The notes under the pieces: model-generated
What the model was told of the DNA's origin: nothing
Seen by the model: the letters and a program-made list of their open reading frames with translations, nothing else
Databases searched by the model: none
Assembly (NCBI RefSeq): GCF_020169515.1
Contig: NZ_JAHMHW010000001.1
Span: 1-64,000 of the forward strand
Reading direction: 5' to 3'
DNA: 64,000 nt
Origin: Paenibacillus vietnamensis
GTDB taxonomy: Bacteria; Bacillota; Bacilli; Paenibacillales; Paenibacillaceae
Made by a program: the position numbers and the translations under genes
Part shown: positions 1-8,337 of the stretch, piece by piece
Layout: each line of letters opens with the position of its first letter
Position numbering within the stretch: the stretch's first letter is position 1

Positions 1-1
1 T

Positions 2-427
2 TATTTGCTGATGCTGATGCGCGCCCTGGAGCTGGATAACGCTGCAGAGGGCCAAGAGGCAACAGCGGCGGCATTCGTAGATACGAATACGGAGTCGTAT
101 TACAGCGAAGCGCTTGCGTTGGCGAAAGCGCTTGGGATCGTGAAAGGCGACCTGAACAATCGGTTCCGCCCGGATGATTCTATAACGCGTCAGGAAGCGA
201 TCGTAATGGCGCAGCGGGCAATGGCGGCAGCAGGTATTGAATTGCCGCCGGGCGATGCGGCAAACATGCAATTCCGCGATAGCCAGGACATTTCATCCTA
301 TGCTAAGGACGGCGTCGCTGCATTGGTGGAAGCGGGAGTTATCCGCGGATATGATGGCTACCTCCATCCAAATCAGCTGCTGACACGCGCGCAAGCTGCT
401 GTCATGATTCGCAAAGTAATGAACTAG
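2..427 (+). CDS. S-layer homology (SLH) domain protein, C-terminal part
   Basis: The 3' end of a gene that begins before the window; the frame is open from the first bases. The visible 140 or so residues hold two SLH-type repeats: one around VDTNTESYYSEALALAKALG with a following FRPDDSITRQEA, and one around FRDSQDISSYAKDGV with LHPNQLLTRAQAAVMI. The spacing and the FxP...TRAE-like turns are typical of SLH modules, which bind pyruvylated secondary cell wall polymer and hold proteins on the surface of Gram-positive cells. The catalytic or structural part of the protein lies outside the window, so its function cannot be told. A strong terminator follows 21 bases after the stop. Confidence 0.8.
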   Translation, partial: YLLMLMRALELDNAAEGQEATAAAFVDTNTESYYSEALALAKALGIVKGDLNNRFRPDDSITRQEAIVMAQRAMAAAGIELPPGDAANMQFRDSQDISSYAKDGVAALVEAGVIRGYDGYLHPNQLLTRAQAAVMIRKVMN

Positions 428-448
428 GCTGCTATACCTTAAACCGTG

Positions 449-480
449 ATACCTCCGGCCGGAATGGTCCGGAGGTATTT
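449..480 (+). terminator. Rho-independent terminator after SLH gene
   Basis: Perfect 10-bp stem ATACCTCCGG / CCGGAGGTAT around a 10-base loop, followed by TTTC. It closes the SLH gene transcript. Confidence 0.75.
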
Positions 481-492
481 CGGGTGAAATGT

Positions 493-552
493 CTATATCA
501 TGCTATTTCATGTCTTGAAAATCAAGGTCTACTATTGGTAGTGTGTTATTAT
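493..552 (+). promoter_or_regulatory. Putative activator element and -10, copy A (deacetylase)
   Basis: Positions 493-528 read CTATATCATGCTATTTCATG and continue with a TTGAAAAT core. Nearly the same sequence lies at 9729-9764 upstream of the GH42 gene. A -10-like TATTAT sits at 547-552, 54 bases from the element start; in the GH42 copy the distance is 55. No good -35 box is visible in either, so the element is placed where an activator would replace it. Inference: both promoters answer to the same regulator, identity unknown. Confidence 0.5.
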
Positions 553-588
553 CGTTGTAATGCAGTACTCGCTCGAGGAGGATTCATA

Positions 589-1288
589 GTGGGAAACGTG
601 AGCATTGGATTTGACCGGTTTCCGGGAGGGCTTGGCAAGGCGGTCGTGTTTAGTTTTGACGATGGCCGCGAGCAAGACAGGAGGCTGGTGCAGGCATTTA
701 ACCGATATGGCCTCAAAGGAACGTTCCATCTGAATTCCGGCAAATTAGGCCAGGAAGGATACATCAGTGCCGAAGAAGCGGCGGACTTATTTCGCGGCCA
801 CGAGATTTCGGCCCATACCGTCACGCATCCATTCCTGGAACGACCGCGTTGTGCGTTCGCTGCCGGCGATCGGTATCGAATATGCCCGCACCGTCCAGAG
901 CCATGGCGGCTTCCACATGCCGGATGATCCGCTGAGATGGCATCCGACCTGCCACCACAAGGACATGTTGGAGAAAATCGAACAGTTGCTGGCTTCTAAT
1001 AGCTGGTTTAGCCGCATGGAGCTATTGTTCATCTGGGGCCACAGCTACGAATTCGACAACGATGATAACTGGGAGCTGGTGGACAGGGCAGGCGAACTGC
1101 TCGGCGGCGAGAAGTCGATCTGGAAAGCGTCGATGACGGACATTGTATCCTATCAAAATGCGCTCAAATCGCTCCGCTTCACGGTTGATCGAAGCATGGT
1201 GCATAATCCGAATGCCCTTGAGGTTTGGTTTAGCGCAGACGGAGAAGCCGTCCGTATTGCGGCAGGCGAAACGAAGAGGCTGCGATAG
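589..1288 (+). pseudogene. Polysaccharide deacetylase, broken by internal deletion
   Basis: Carbohydrate esterase family 4-like protein interrupted near 838-843. The first part starts at GTG 589 behind GAGGAGG (574-580). It contains the metal-binding FSFDDG stretch and GHEISAHTVTHP, the two usual motifs of polysaccharide deacetylases. After HPFLE the homology continues in a different frame as SWNDRVVRS...IEYARTVQSHG and runs to the stop at 1286-1288. The segment that normally links them, including the YPFG-like motif, is missing, about 30 residues from memory of the family. Read in frame, translation stops at 925-927 with a scrambled tail. It is therefore unlikely to be active. A sequencing error alone would not explain the missing motif. 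Confidence 0.75.
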
Positions 1289-1327
1289 CAAGTGATAGTT
1301 TTCTAAATATAACAAAAATCTTGGTAA

Positions 1328-1367
1328 GGTACCGGGTCGCTTCATTATGAAGCCCTGGTGCCTTTTT
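1328..1367 (+). terminator. Terminator after deacetylase pseudogene
   Basis: Long imperfect hairpin, GGTACCGGG...CTTCAT paired with ATGAAG...CCCTGGTGCC, directly followed by TTTTT. Confidence 0.75.
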
Positions 1368-1638
1368 CGATTTCACCCGGACAAAACACCGTTGAACAAG
1401 GGCGAAGCAAGTAAGCGTCAAACCAGCTAATACTTGTCAAGCTTAATGTCTTGGAATGACTAATAACCTCCATGGCAATGGAGGGTTTTTGGTTAAATAT
1501 GGTTTATTGGTGATAGTGGGAGAACAGTTTGACGTACGGAGTCAATGCCCCTAATAGCCCTACGTTCCCCCGGCCATCGCCACTATAGAACAGCCATAAA
1601 AATAGGCCAACCAGAAATCTCAGGCTGACCTAATAATA
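1368..1638. other. Non-coding stretch with a second hairpin
   Basis: No gene is recognisable. A compact hairpin ACCTCCAT / ATGGAGGG at 1466-1485 followed by GTTTTT ending at 1490 looks like another plus-strand terminator. The 12 bases CGTCAAACCAGC at 1416-1427 also occur at 3855-3866, inside the repeat annotated there, so this may be a further fragment of that repeat family. An imperfect inverted repeat (TAGGCCAACC / GGCTGACCTA) lies near 1603-1632. Confidence 0.4.
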
Positions 1639-1692
1639 CGAAATAGCCCCCACCTAGCCTAGCAATGGGAGCTATTTGACTCTTACGTTCAC
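1639..1692 (-). repeat. Hairpin repeat element, copy 1, also possible GH5 terminator
   Basis: On the minus strand this reads GTGAACGT...CAAATAGCTCCCA, loop, TGGGGGCTATTTCG. It shares the GTGAACGT head, the CAAA block and the GGGGGCTATT-CG tail with the plus-strand element at 3850-3898. The two copies flank the GH5 gene in opposite orientation. The 13-base stem AAATAGCCCCCAC / TGGGAGCTATTT (1641-1677) could also terminate the GH5 transcript, which ends at 1737. Confidence 0.45.
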
Positions 1693-1736
1693 TACCGCTT
1701 CCACACTCGTTGTTTTTACGTTTCTTTGGGTTTTAT

Positions 1737-3404
1737 TTAGTTAATCGGAACCAACTGCCATTGCTGATTAAAGTTATACTGATTGCCTAATGACCATTGA
1801 CCAACGGGTGCACTATCATTAGTAGACCAACCTAATACTTCCAGATACTTGCCGCTTGCAGCATTTTTAAATTCGAAATAACCACCGCCTACATCAATCA
1901 TCTGCCACTGTTGATTATAGCCGCCAAGACCGGAATGTGCCCATTGTTGAGCTGTAGCTCCGTCAGAAGAAGACCAACCCCCGATTTCCAGAACCTTGCC
2001 GCTATTACGATTTATAAGTTGATAATTGTTAAGTCCGACATTAAGCAATTCCCATTGCTGATTGTAGCCGCCAGAATACGTATACTGATTTACAGCGGCG
2101 CCATCAGCAGTTGAGTAGCCAGATACATCCAGAACCTTGCCGCTATTGCGGTTGACGATCCTATAATAATTACCTATTCCGCTCATGATGCCATCGATGA
2201 TTCCTTGCTGTATTATTGTGAGGTTATTTCTGTTAATCAATCCAAAATTGGATCCATTATCCCACCATACAGGAACTAAGCTATACTTCTTCGCTGTTGA
2301 GACAACTGCTTTTGTCCAAATTGCACGATAGGTATTGTTGGACGAGTCAAGAGCCGACTTATCGATTGCGCCGTATTCTCCGATGACTACAGCATACCCT
2401 TGTGTTACGAACTTATCGTACATGGATTTGAATTGTGATTCCAAGTGAGCTTCCTGTCCCCCAGAGTCTTTTTTGGCAGGGTCGGCTGTTGCTCCCCATT
2501 GGGTAGCGCCTTCGTTTTCTACTAAAGAGAAGAAGTAAGGATCGTAATAATGTACAGAAATCATGATCCTCTTCTCCGAGCTAGGAACTGTACTTGATCT
2601 GTTATTGTCTGTTGGAAGCACAAAGCCCGTGTAACCATTGTTGCCTGCCGTGTAATCAATGTTCGTATTCCAACCTGGAATCAACAGCCATCTTGCCGCA
2701 TTGTTTCCGCCGGTCAGTCTCACGGTGTCCACAAAGATTTGATTCAACGTATTAATGTTTGAATAAACCGTAAGGTTAGGCTGTGACCCGCTATAATTCA
2801 CCCCATCGAATACTTCGTTCATAGATTCGAAGATCAAATGCTCGTTGTAATCGACGAATGTATTGGCAATCTGCTGCCAAACCTTTTTATATTTGTCTCG
2901 AATCGTATTCTGATCGCTTGCATTCGGTAACAACCAATTATCTGACGGGGTATTGGGGGTTGTAGAGTGAGCGCCATCATGGTGAATATTGAGAATGACA
3001 AACAGGCCCTCGCTGTAAGCATAATCAACAACTTCTTTCACTCTGGCCAGATACGCAGAATCAATGGTGTAATTCGGTGCAGGACCGATTTTTTTCATAT
3101 ACGTAACCGGGATCCTAATGGATTTAAACCCTGCTGCTTTTACCTTTTGAATTAACGCTTTTGTGATAACGGGATTACCCCAAGATGTTTCGTTAGGAAC
3201 ACCGTTAATATTAGCATCCAATGCGTTTCCTAAATTCCATCCTGCACCCATTGCCGAAGTAATCTGAGTGGCGCTATATTGTGTGAAATCCCATGTCATA
3301 TTAGCCGCAGATGCTACAGAACCCAAGCTTGTAAAAACGGTTGTAAACATAAAAACAAATGCAATCATTAATAATTTGCCGGACTTGAACGTAAATTTTG
3401 ACAT
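1737..3404 (-). CDS. Secreted GH5 endoglycanase with C-terminal ricin-type lectin domain
   Basis: A 555-residue extracellular beta-glycanase. Residues 1-34 form a Sec signal peptide (lysines, long hydrophobic core, SVASA cleavage site). The GH5 barrel spans about 36-405. GAGWNLGNALD, ETSWGNP and FKSIRIPV are typical of the GH5_4-like group of endoglucanases and xyloglucanases. The likely acid/base is Glu197 (FESMNE) and the nucleophile Glu343 (VIGEYG). Residues 412-555 form a ricin B-type beta-trefoil (CBM13-like) with three QQW repeats, YNQQW or FNQQW. The start has a good ribosome site (AGAGGTGA) upstream. The gene stands alone, with a cre-like site about 100 bases upstream, so carbon catabolite control is likely. 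Exact substrate (cellulose, xyloglucan, mixed-linkage glucan) cannot be told from sequence. Confidence 0.9.
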   Translation of the reverse strand: MSKFTFKSGKLLMIAFVFMFTTVFTSLGSVASAANMTWDFTQYSATQITSAMGAGWNLGNALDANINGVPNETSWGNPVITKALIQKVKAAGFKSIRIPVTYMKKIGPAPNYTIDSAYLARVKEVVDYAYSEGLFVILNIHHDGAHSTTPNTPSDNWLLPNASDQNTIRDKYKKVWQQIANTFVDYNEHLIFESMNEVFDGVNYSGSQPNLTVYSNINTLNQIFVDTVRLTGGNNAARWLLIPGWNTNIDYTAGNNGYTGFVLPTDNNRSSTVPSSEKRIMISVHYYDPYFFSLVENEGATQWGATADPAKKDSGGQEAHLESQFKSMYDKFVTQGYAVVIGEYGAIDKSALDSSNNTYRAIWTKAVVSTAKKYSLVPVWWDNGSNFGLINRNNLTIIQQGIIDGIMSGIGNYYRIVNRNSGKVLDVSGYSTADGAAVNQYTYSGGYNQQWELLNVGLNNYQLINRNSGKVLEIGGWSSSDGATAQQWAHSGLGGYNQQWQMIDVGGGYFEFKNAASGKYLEVLGWSTNDSAPVGQWSLGNQYNFNQQWQLVPIN

Positions 3405-3500
3405 TAAATCACCTCTTTATTTTTATATAGTTGGAAAAGAATAACACTTCGCCAATCGCCTCCTAATTCGCTTCTACAGAACGCTCTAGCAACCGCTTTC

Positions 3501-3514
3501 GGTAAGCGTTTTCA
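3501..3514 (-). promoter_or_regulatory. cre-like CcpA site upstream of GH5
   Basis: Minus strand TGAAAACGCTTACC matches the cre consensus TGWNANCGNTNNCA at 13 of 14 positions (the last base differs). A -10-like TATAAT on the minus strand lies just upstream at about 3531-3536, so CcpA bound here would sit immediately downstream of the start site and block transcription when a preferred sugar is present. Confidence 0.55.
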
Positions 3515-3592
3515 ATACTGCGCAATTCAAATTATAATCGTGATCAGTTAGAACCCGCCTTGATTATCTAGCCATCCTTTAGCATATTATAG

Positions 3593-3849
3593 ACTTATTT
3601 CGCCGATGTATATGAGGAAAACGGCGGAACAACGATCTATGGTAACTTTAATGTTTATATGAAATGGGAAGAAGCTTAAAGCTTCAGGAGGTGTACTATT
3701 TGGGAGCTAAAAAACATTACAGTTCCTGCAATAGCATTAATGCATGGATGAGTAGCACAAGACGCATTGCTGGTCAAAGTCAATTTAAAGTTGATTATTT
3801 CAAAACTGGGCTAGCTGACGACGATTCAAGAAATGCTATGTGGATTCGC
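3593..3849 (+). other. Decayed stretch: open tail and a doubtful small ORF
   Basis: Codons 3593-3679 are open and read ADVYEENGGTTIYGNFNVYM then KWEEA and a stop; this looks like the C-terminal end of a lost protein, not identified. It is followed by a perfect AGGAGGTG (3686-3693) and a TTG at 3700 that would start a 101-residue ORF ending at 4005. That ORF reads straight through the hairpin repeat at 3850-3898 and into the antisense of the rhodanese gene. It resembles nothing I recognise and is probably the start of a truncated gene. Confidence 0.3.
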
Positions 3850-3898
3850 GTGAACGTCAAACCAGCCCCCACCTTGTCATCAAGATGGGGGCTATTAC
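3850..3898 (+). repeat. Hairpin repeat element, copy 2
   Basis: GTGAACGTCAAACC followed by a 13-bp stem AGCCCCCACCTTG / CAAGATGGGGGCT (one G-T pair) with a TCAT loop, then ATTACG. There is no T-run, so it is not an ordinary terminator on either strand. It is related to the minus-strand element at 1639-1692, and a 12-base piece recurs at 1416-1427. Confidence 0.5.
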
Positions 3899-3906
3899 GA
3901 TGGATG

Positions 3907-4710
3907 TTATTCTTGTACTCGACAGATTGTATACGGATACCGCTCTATACCTGGAATCGTGTAGATTCTGCTATAGCCTGCATCTATAAGGGTTTGTGCC
4001 GCTAAAGAACTCTTATACCCCTTTTGACAGTAAAGGATTAATGGAGTAGCCTTTCTCGCACATACCGAGAACGGGTTATTGGAGATGTCCTGTACCGGTA
4101 TACAAATGCTATCCTGGATATGCCCTGTTTGGTAATCCTCATGAGTCCGCACATCTATTAGCATGGCAGCAGGATCATTTACCATCAGCGCCCATGCTTC
4201 ATCGGGGGTCAGACATTTACTTTGAAATACTCTGCCCTCCTTCTGAGGAATACGCTGCTCCCTATCAAGCATTCTTACAACAACTGCTGCAGCTTCCGCA
4301 TGAGTTAAGCCGCCCACAACATCGAACAGGTTAGGGTCACGCCCAAGCATTATCCCTTTCACATACACCTGCGCTATATGCATAACGCAGGTATGGCAGG
4401 AATATAAGTCCCTAAGATGTTCTGCCGCCGACCATTCGTACTCATCTCTTTCTCCGAATTCTGTTAAAAGCGCCTCATGAACGATTCTTGCAGCGGAACG
4501 GCGCTCAATGGGTTTGCTTATGTTTGTTAGATCATAGTCCTCGATTATTCCCTTATGCAACGCGTAATCCATATACCCTGATGACCAGCTGCCGCGCGTT
4601 GGCTCTATATGGCCTTTATTGCTTCTAATGACCATGGTCACAAACTGTTCAGTAGTAATAGGATCCTCGGGATGAGGTTTGGCTTCCGCATCAAAGTCTA
4701 CTGTTTCCAT
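3907..4710 (-). CDS. SLH-like / rhodanese two-domain protein
   Basis: A 267-residue protein with two recognisable parts. Residues 15-150 hold degenerate SLH-type repeats (PITTEQFVTMVIRS, SSGYMDYALHKGII, then YVKGIMLGRD...GGLTHAEAAAVVVRML). Residues 165-260 are a rhodanese domain with AMLIDVRTHEDYQTGHI and the active-site loop CQKGYKSS, whose cysteine would carry the persulfide. There is no signal peptide or membrane segment, which is odd for SLH repeats because these normally work outside the cell. The start follows a good AGGAGAA site. It lies 35 bases downstream of the GH27 gene on the same strand and is probably its operon partner. The function is unknown; sulfur transfer or redox sensing is possible. 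Domain calls are fairly safe, the role is not. Confidence 0.75.
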   Translation of the reverse strand: METVDFDAEAKPHPEDPITTEQFVTMVIRSNKGHIEPTRGSWSSGYMDYALHKGIIEDYDLTNISKPIERRSAARIVHEALLTEFGERDEYEWSAAEHLRDLYSCHTCVMHIAQVYVKGIMLGRDPNLFDVVGGLTHAEAAAVVVRMLDREQRIPQKEGRVFQSKCLTPDEAWALMVNDPAAMLIDVRTHEDYQTGHIQDSICIPVQDISNNPFSVCARKATPLILYCQKGYKSSLAAQTLIDAGYSRIYTIPGIERYPYTICRVQE

Positions 4711-4745
4711 TCCTTTTCTCCTATTATTCGGGTGAAGTTCTCAGG

Positions 4746-6560
4746 TTATACAGGAGTAACTCTTATGGTAACATTGTCATAGGCGTCAATGCCTGTAACA
4801 GAGAAGGTCTTTGAAATGCTCGTTGTAATCTCGCCTGTCCACAAATCCTTTAAGCGATAGCTTGCAGCATTTTTAAATTTTTCGGCATCCATCATTTTAT
4901 GCCCAACATAATCGATAATGCGGCTTACATCAACGGAATGCTCCTTCGTATCTCTTGAGTCGCTGAGATTAATAAAGGATATGGCAATATCTCCGTTCGC
5001 AAGGGGCTTGACAAGAATATCAATACGGTTGGTATTGGCAATATAGGCCGTATCGGGATTAGTATTATCGATAGAGCAGTAAATTCTTTTGGCCTGAATA
5101 CCAAGGGGATCCTGATTCAATGCGATTACATCTTTGTTCGCAATAATCATCCATAGCTCGTCACCCTTTGCAACCCGTCTTAAATCCATTCCTAGCATAA
5201 TCGGAGAATTCATCATACACCACATCGTCATATGCGTTTTACTCATGGTAGTTGTAATTCCGTTCATACCGATTACGAGCATATCGGGATCGTTCCACCC
5301 CTTGTCAAGTCCGGCAAACTCGTCCATAATAACCGCCTTGCTGTACTGCGAGGTAATGCTTGCGGTATGGTTTGAACTCCATTCGGCGGAGCCCGGATTG
5401 CCATCGGAGCCGACACTGAAGGTTATATCATTAAGAATACGCCAGGAGTCTCCAACCTTATATCCCCAGTTATGAGGCTGCGTTTTACCCCATTCACAGA
5501 TTGAGAAAACAATATCATGATTAGGGTCAGCCATGTTCAAGCCCTCGAGCAAAGCCGCATAGGAATTAAGGGTATTTTCCTGCCTTCTGTGGTTCATAAG
5601 ACGTATGATATTTTCTCCCTCATTTAAGAATACCGTTATTTCTTCCGAATCTGCAAAGGCAGCTGTACTTTGGGTAAGAGGGAGCAGATTATCAAAATAT
5701 CGGGTTTCATGATCTGCGTTTCCTACGGCAAGCTGAAGCCAGCGTCCAGTGCCATTCTCCTCACCGCTTGCGTAATTTACGGTTATGGCGTATTTTCCGC
5801 TTGCCGGCGCGTTCACGGTAAACTCAAGCTCGCTCCAGCGGTCGCCCACAGGTGTTGTACCCACGTTTGTTCCGTCGAATGTACCGATATTTGTCACATA
5901 GTCGCCCCTGTTTTTTGATGCGCCCTGGCCTCGAAGCACACCGTCCTTTACAGCACTTAATGTTATCTCCAGTTCTTCACCCGTAACCGTTATGCTTCTG
6001 ATATTCGGGGCATAGGAATATTTGGCATTTGTTGAGTCTGAGAACGTTGCATTGTCCCAAAGGTAGTAGCAGTTATCAACCTTTATAAAGTCAACCCCCC
6101 AGTCTATATAAGACCTCGTGTCGACATCCTCAAAGCCGCAAGTGCCTACCGCAGAGCCTGCACAAAGATGAGTACCTATATCGTTGTACATGCCGAATTT
6201 AAGTCCCTTGCTGCGGATGAAATCGGATAATGCCTTAAAGCCGCTTGGAAATTTAATCGTTTCATTAGAAAGCAATCCGTTTACGCGTTCGGACTTATAG
6301 CAGCCGTCATCGAGCACGACATACTTGTATCCCAGATCCGCAAGTCCCAAATCAACCATTGCTTCTGCCATTGCCTTTGTAAGTGCCTCGTTGTTCTTGC
6401 TGCCAAAAGCGTTCCAACTGTTCCAGCCCATGGCAGGAAGGCGTCCCTGCTTTTTATTTAAAAGCACCTTACCGTTTGAGAACGCCGGAAACATATAGTC
6501 AGGATCCGTGATCTCGTCCGGCGCAGTCCTTGATGTAGCTCTAGCCGATACTTTTACCAT
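4746..6560 (-). CDS. GH27 alpha-galactosidase with an inserted carbohydrate-binding domain
   Basis: A 604-residue retaining alpha-galactosidase-type enzyme. MGWNSWNAFG (44-53), YVVLDDGCY and FIKVDNCYY are GH27 hallmarks. Asp162 in KVDNC is the nucleophile, and Asp378 in SWRILND matches the acid/base position. About 170 residues (roughly 172-340) lie between these two strands where ordinary GH27 enzymes have a short loop. They read like a CBM35/CBM6-type beta-sandwich (GDRWSELEFTV, APASGKYAITVNYASG, LNEGENIIRLMN). The C-terminal beta domain follows after about 490. There is no signal peptide, so it should act on imported galactosides. The start has GAGGAGG eight bases upstream. It is divergent from the AraC gene at 6685 and followed by the SLH-rhodanese gene. 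beta-L-Arabinopyranosidase is an alternative GH27 activity. Confidence 0.87.
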   Translation of the reverse strand: MVKVSARATSRTAPDEITDPDYMFPAFSNGKVLLNKKQGRLPAMGWNSWNAFGSKNNEALTKAMAEAMVDLGLADLGYKYVVLDDGCYKSERVNGLLSNETIKFPSGFKALSDFIRSKGLKFGMYNDIGTHLCAGSAVGTCGFEDVDTRSYIDWGVDFIKVDNCYYLWDNATFSDSTNAKYSYAPNIRSITVTGEELEITLSAVKDGVLRGQGASKNRGDYVTNIGTFDGTNVGTTPVGDRWSELEFTVNAPASGKYAITVNYASGEENGTGRWLQLAVGNADHETRYFDNLLPLTQSTAAFADSEEITVFLNEGENIIRLMNHRRQENTLNSYAALLEGLNMADPNHDIVFSICEWGKTQPHNWGYKVGDSWRILNDITFSVGSDGNPGSAEWSSNHTASITSQYSKAVIMDEFAGLDKGWNDPDMLVIGMNGITTTMSKTHMTMWCMMNSPIMLGMDLRRVAKGDELWMIIANKDVIALNQDPLGIQAKRIYCSIDNTNPDTAYIANTNRIDILVKPLANGDIAISFINLSDSRDTKEHSVDVSRIIDYVGHKMMDAEKFKNAASYRLKDLWTGEITTSISKTFSVTGIDAYDNVTIRVTPV

Positions 6561-6684
6561 AAGAAATCCTCCTCGTAAGTCGCATTTTGATTGTTATGAT
6601 AGGACAAATTAATGTGTTAATAAATATGTTTTTATCGAGTGATTATGGGGAAATGTGATATATTATCTTCGGGAGCTGATTTCA

Positions 6685-7509
6685 ATGAAACTCTATTATG
6701 CAAAAAGCCCTTTAATCTCATCCGATATTTATCCCATGCAATATGGTGAACAGCAGTGTGATAACGGATATTCCTTCGGACCTGCAGTGCGTAACTTCTA
6801 TTTAATCCATTACATATACAGCGGGCAAGGCGAATTGCATATTAATAACAAAGCTTATAAAGTACATGCAGGACAGTTTTTTCTGATTTATCCGAAACAA
6901 ACGGCCTATTATAAGGCGGATGACAATGAGCCGTGGCTGTATCGCTGGATTGAGTTTGACGGCAGCTTTTCGGAAAAGATAATGGCTGTGACAGGTTTCT
7001 CACACGAAAACCACGTTATAAATGACGATAATGGCGTCGGAAACGCACTTAAAAATATAATCGATTTAGGCTGGTCTGATTTTGAAACAATCATGAGCCA
7101 TTTTTGGCCATTTATTGCGGCACTTACGAAGGGTAAATTATTAAAGAAAGATGAGAATACGGCAGAAACATATGTCTCGAATGCAAAAAACTATATAAGA
7201 AGCAATGTTCACAAAAGGATATCCGTTTTTGAAATTGCACATTTTTTAAACATAGACCGCAGCCATCTGGCACGTATCTTCAAAAGCATTTGCGGCATAA
7301 GCACACAGCAGTTTATCATTTCTCTTAAAATGGAGACGGCTTCACAGTCACTCAAAAAAAGCAGTATGACCATTAAAGAAGTTGCGGGTAGTGTCGGATA
7401 TGACAATCAGATGGAATTTTCGAAGCTGTTTAAAAAACACTTTAATATGACTCCCACACAATGGAGAGAACAAGAATTCTTTCAACAGTCCATAAATAAC
7501 TATGAATGA
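6685..7509 (+). CDS. AraC-family regulator, divergent from GH27
   Basis: A 274-residue one-component regulator. The N-terminal cupin-like ligand pocket (YLIHYIYSGQGELHINNKAY, HAGQFFLIYP) is followed by two helix-turn-helix motifs from about 175 on (ISVFEIAHFLNIDRSHLARIFK and the second ending MTPTQWREQE). The start is placed at ATG 6685 behind GGGAG (6671-6675); an upstream in-frame codon at 6655 lacks a ribosome site. Its position back to back with the alpha-galactosidase makes that operon the natural target, with a galactoside as likely inducer. This is inference from position only. Confidence 0.85.
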   Translation: MKLYYAKSPLISSDIYPMQYGEQQCDNGYSFGPAVRNFYLIHYIYSGQGELHINNKAYKVHAGQFFLIYPKQTAYYKADDNEPWLYRWIEFDGSFSEKIMAVTGFSHENHVINDDNGVGNALKNIIDLGWSDFETIMSHFWPFIAALTKGKLLKKDENTAETYVSNAKNYIRSNVHKRISVFEIAHFLNIDRSHLARIFKSICGISTQQFIISLKMETASQSLKKSSMTIKEVAGSVGYDNQMEFSKLFKKHFNMTPTQWREQEFFQQSINNYE

Positions 7510-7520
7510 ATGGTGCTGAA

Positions 7521-7551
7521 AAAAGCCCCGTCAAATTGACGGGGCTTATTT
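7521..7551. terminator. Bidirectional terminator between convergent AraC genes
   Basis: GCCCCGTCAA / TTGACGGGGC stem flanked by A-run and TTATTT, serving both the plus-strand AraC ending at 7509 and the minus-strand AraC ending at 7546. The minus-strand stop codon lies inside it. Confidence 0.8.
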
Positions 7552-8337
7552 GTGCTGCTTCCTATATTCTGTTGGTGTAAGCCCGAATTTCTCTTTAAAT
7601 TGTCTCATAAGATGGAAGGCATTGCTGTATCCGCTTTGCACAGCAATCGAGTCCAGCGTTAAATCTGTTGTTGCCAGCAGAGCTTTGGCACATTGAAGGC
7701 GGCTATGAATAATGTCGGTCATCACATTGACGCCGAACATTTTTTTGTAGGTGTGCTGGAAACTCGACAAGCTCATGGATAGTTCATAAGCCAACTCTTT
7801 TACAGAGGGGATTGACACAGGGTTGCTGCGAATTCGGATGCGAACGTTAATCATATTTGTATATTTTGCAGAAATCTTTACCGATGGAAAGTGAAGCCCC
7901 ATATGAAGTTTGCGGCTGAGCATAATAAAGAAAATATTCAAATAATGCTTGACAGCATCCATACTGTAAGGACCCGCCGTATAAAATTCATAAGTCATTT
8001 TCTGTACAATTGATGATATCTCAGAAATATCCCCTAACCACGTAATCGTGTTGTAGGGAATATTAAGTTTGCCGATAAATTCCTTATCCTCGTCGTCAAC
8101 ACTGAAATAGAACCAGTCGTCCACGTACTTATCACCATATGTACGATAATGCTGGGGGGCATCGCCGGTATACAGAATAAAGGAATTTTCCTTCGTGATT
8201 ACTTCTTTATCGTTTTGCATAAAGACGGCTGGCGTTTTGATTAGTAATAGAATCCAACAGCTTCCAATGCCATTTGGGCGATCGATCGCAAAGGTTTTGT
8301 CATGGGAATGATTATATCCGATTACGTGTAATTCCAT
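7546..8337 (-). CDS. AraC-family regulator
   Basis: A 263-residue AraC protein. It has an N-terminal sensor domain (ENSFILYTGDAPQHYRTYGD, WFYFSVDDED) and a C-terminal double helix-turn-helix (VKELAYELSMSLSSFQHTYK and GYSNAFHLMRQFKEKFGLTP). The start ATG has AAGGAAG upstream. The sensor domain is only distantly like that of its neighbour at 6685. It is divergent from the GH5 lipoprotein at 8543, which is its likely target. Confidence 0.85.
   Translation of the reverse strand: MELHVIGYNHSHDKTFAIDRPNGIGSCWILLLIKTPAVFMQNDKEVITKENSFILYTGDAPQHYRTYGDKYVDDWFYFSVDDEDKEFIGKLNIPYNTITWLGDISEISSIVQKMTYEFYTAGPYSMDAVKHYLNIFFIMLSRKLHMGLHFPSVKISAKYTNMINVRIRIRSNPVSIPSVKELAYELSMSLSSFQHTYKKMFGVNVMTDIIHSRLQCAKALLATTDLTLDSIAVQSGYSNAFHLMRQFKEKFGLTPTEYRKQHK

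Noticed and set aside
3700-4005. 101-residue gene with a TTG start and perfect AGGAGGTG
   Set aside because: It reads through a hairpin repeat and into the antisense of the rhodanese gene, and the protein is not recognisable; treated as a truncated remnant.
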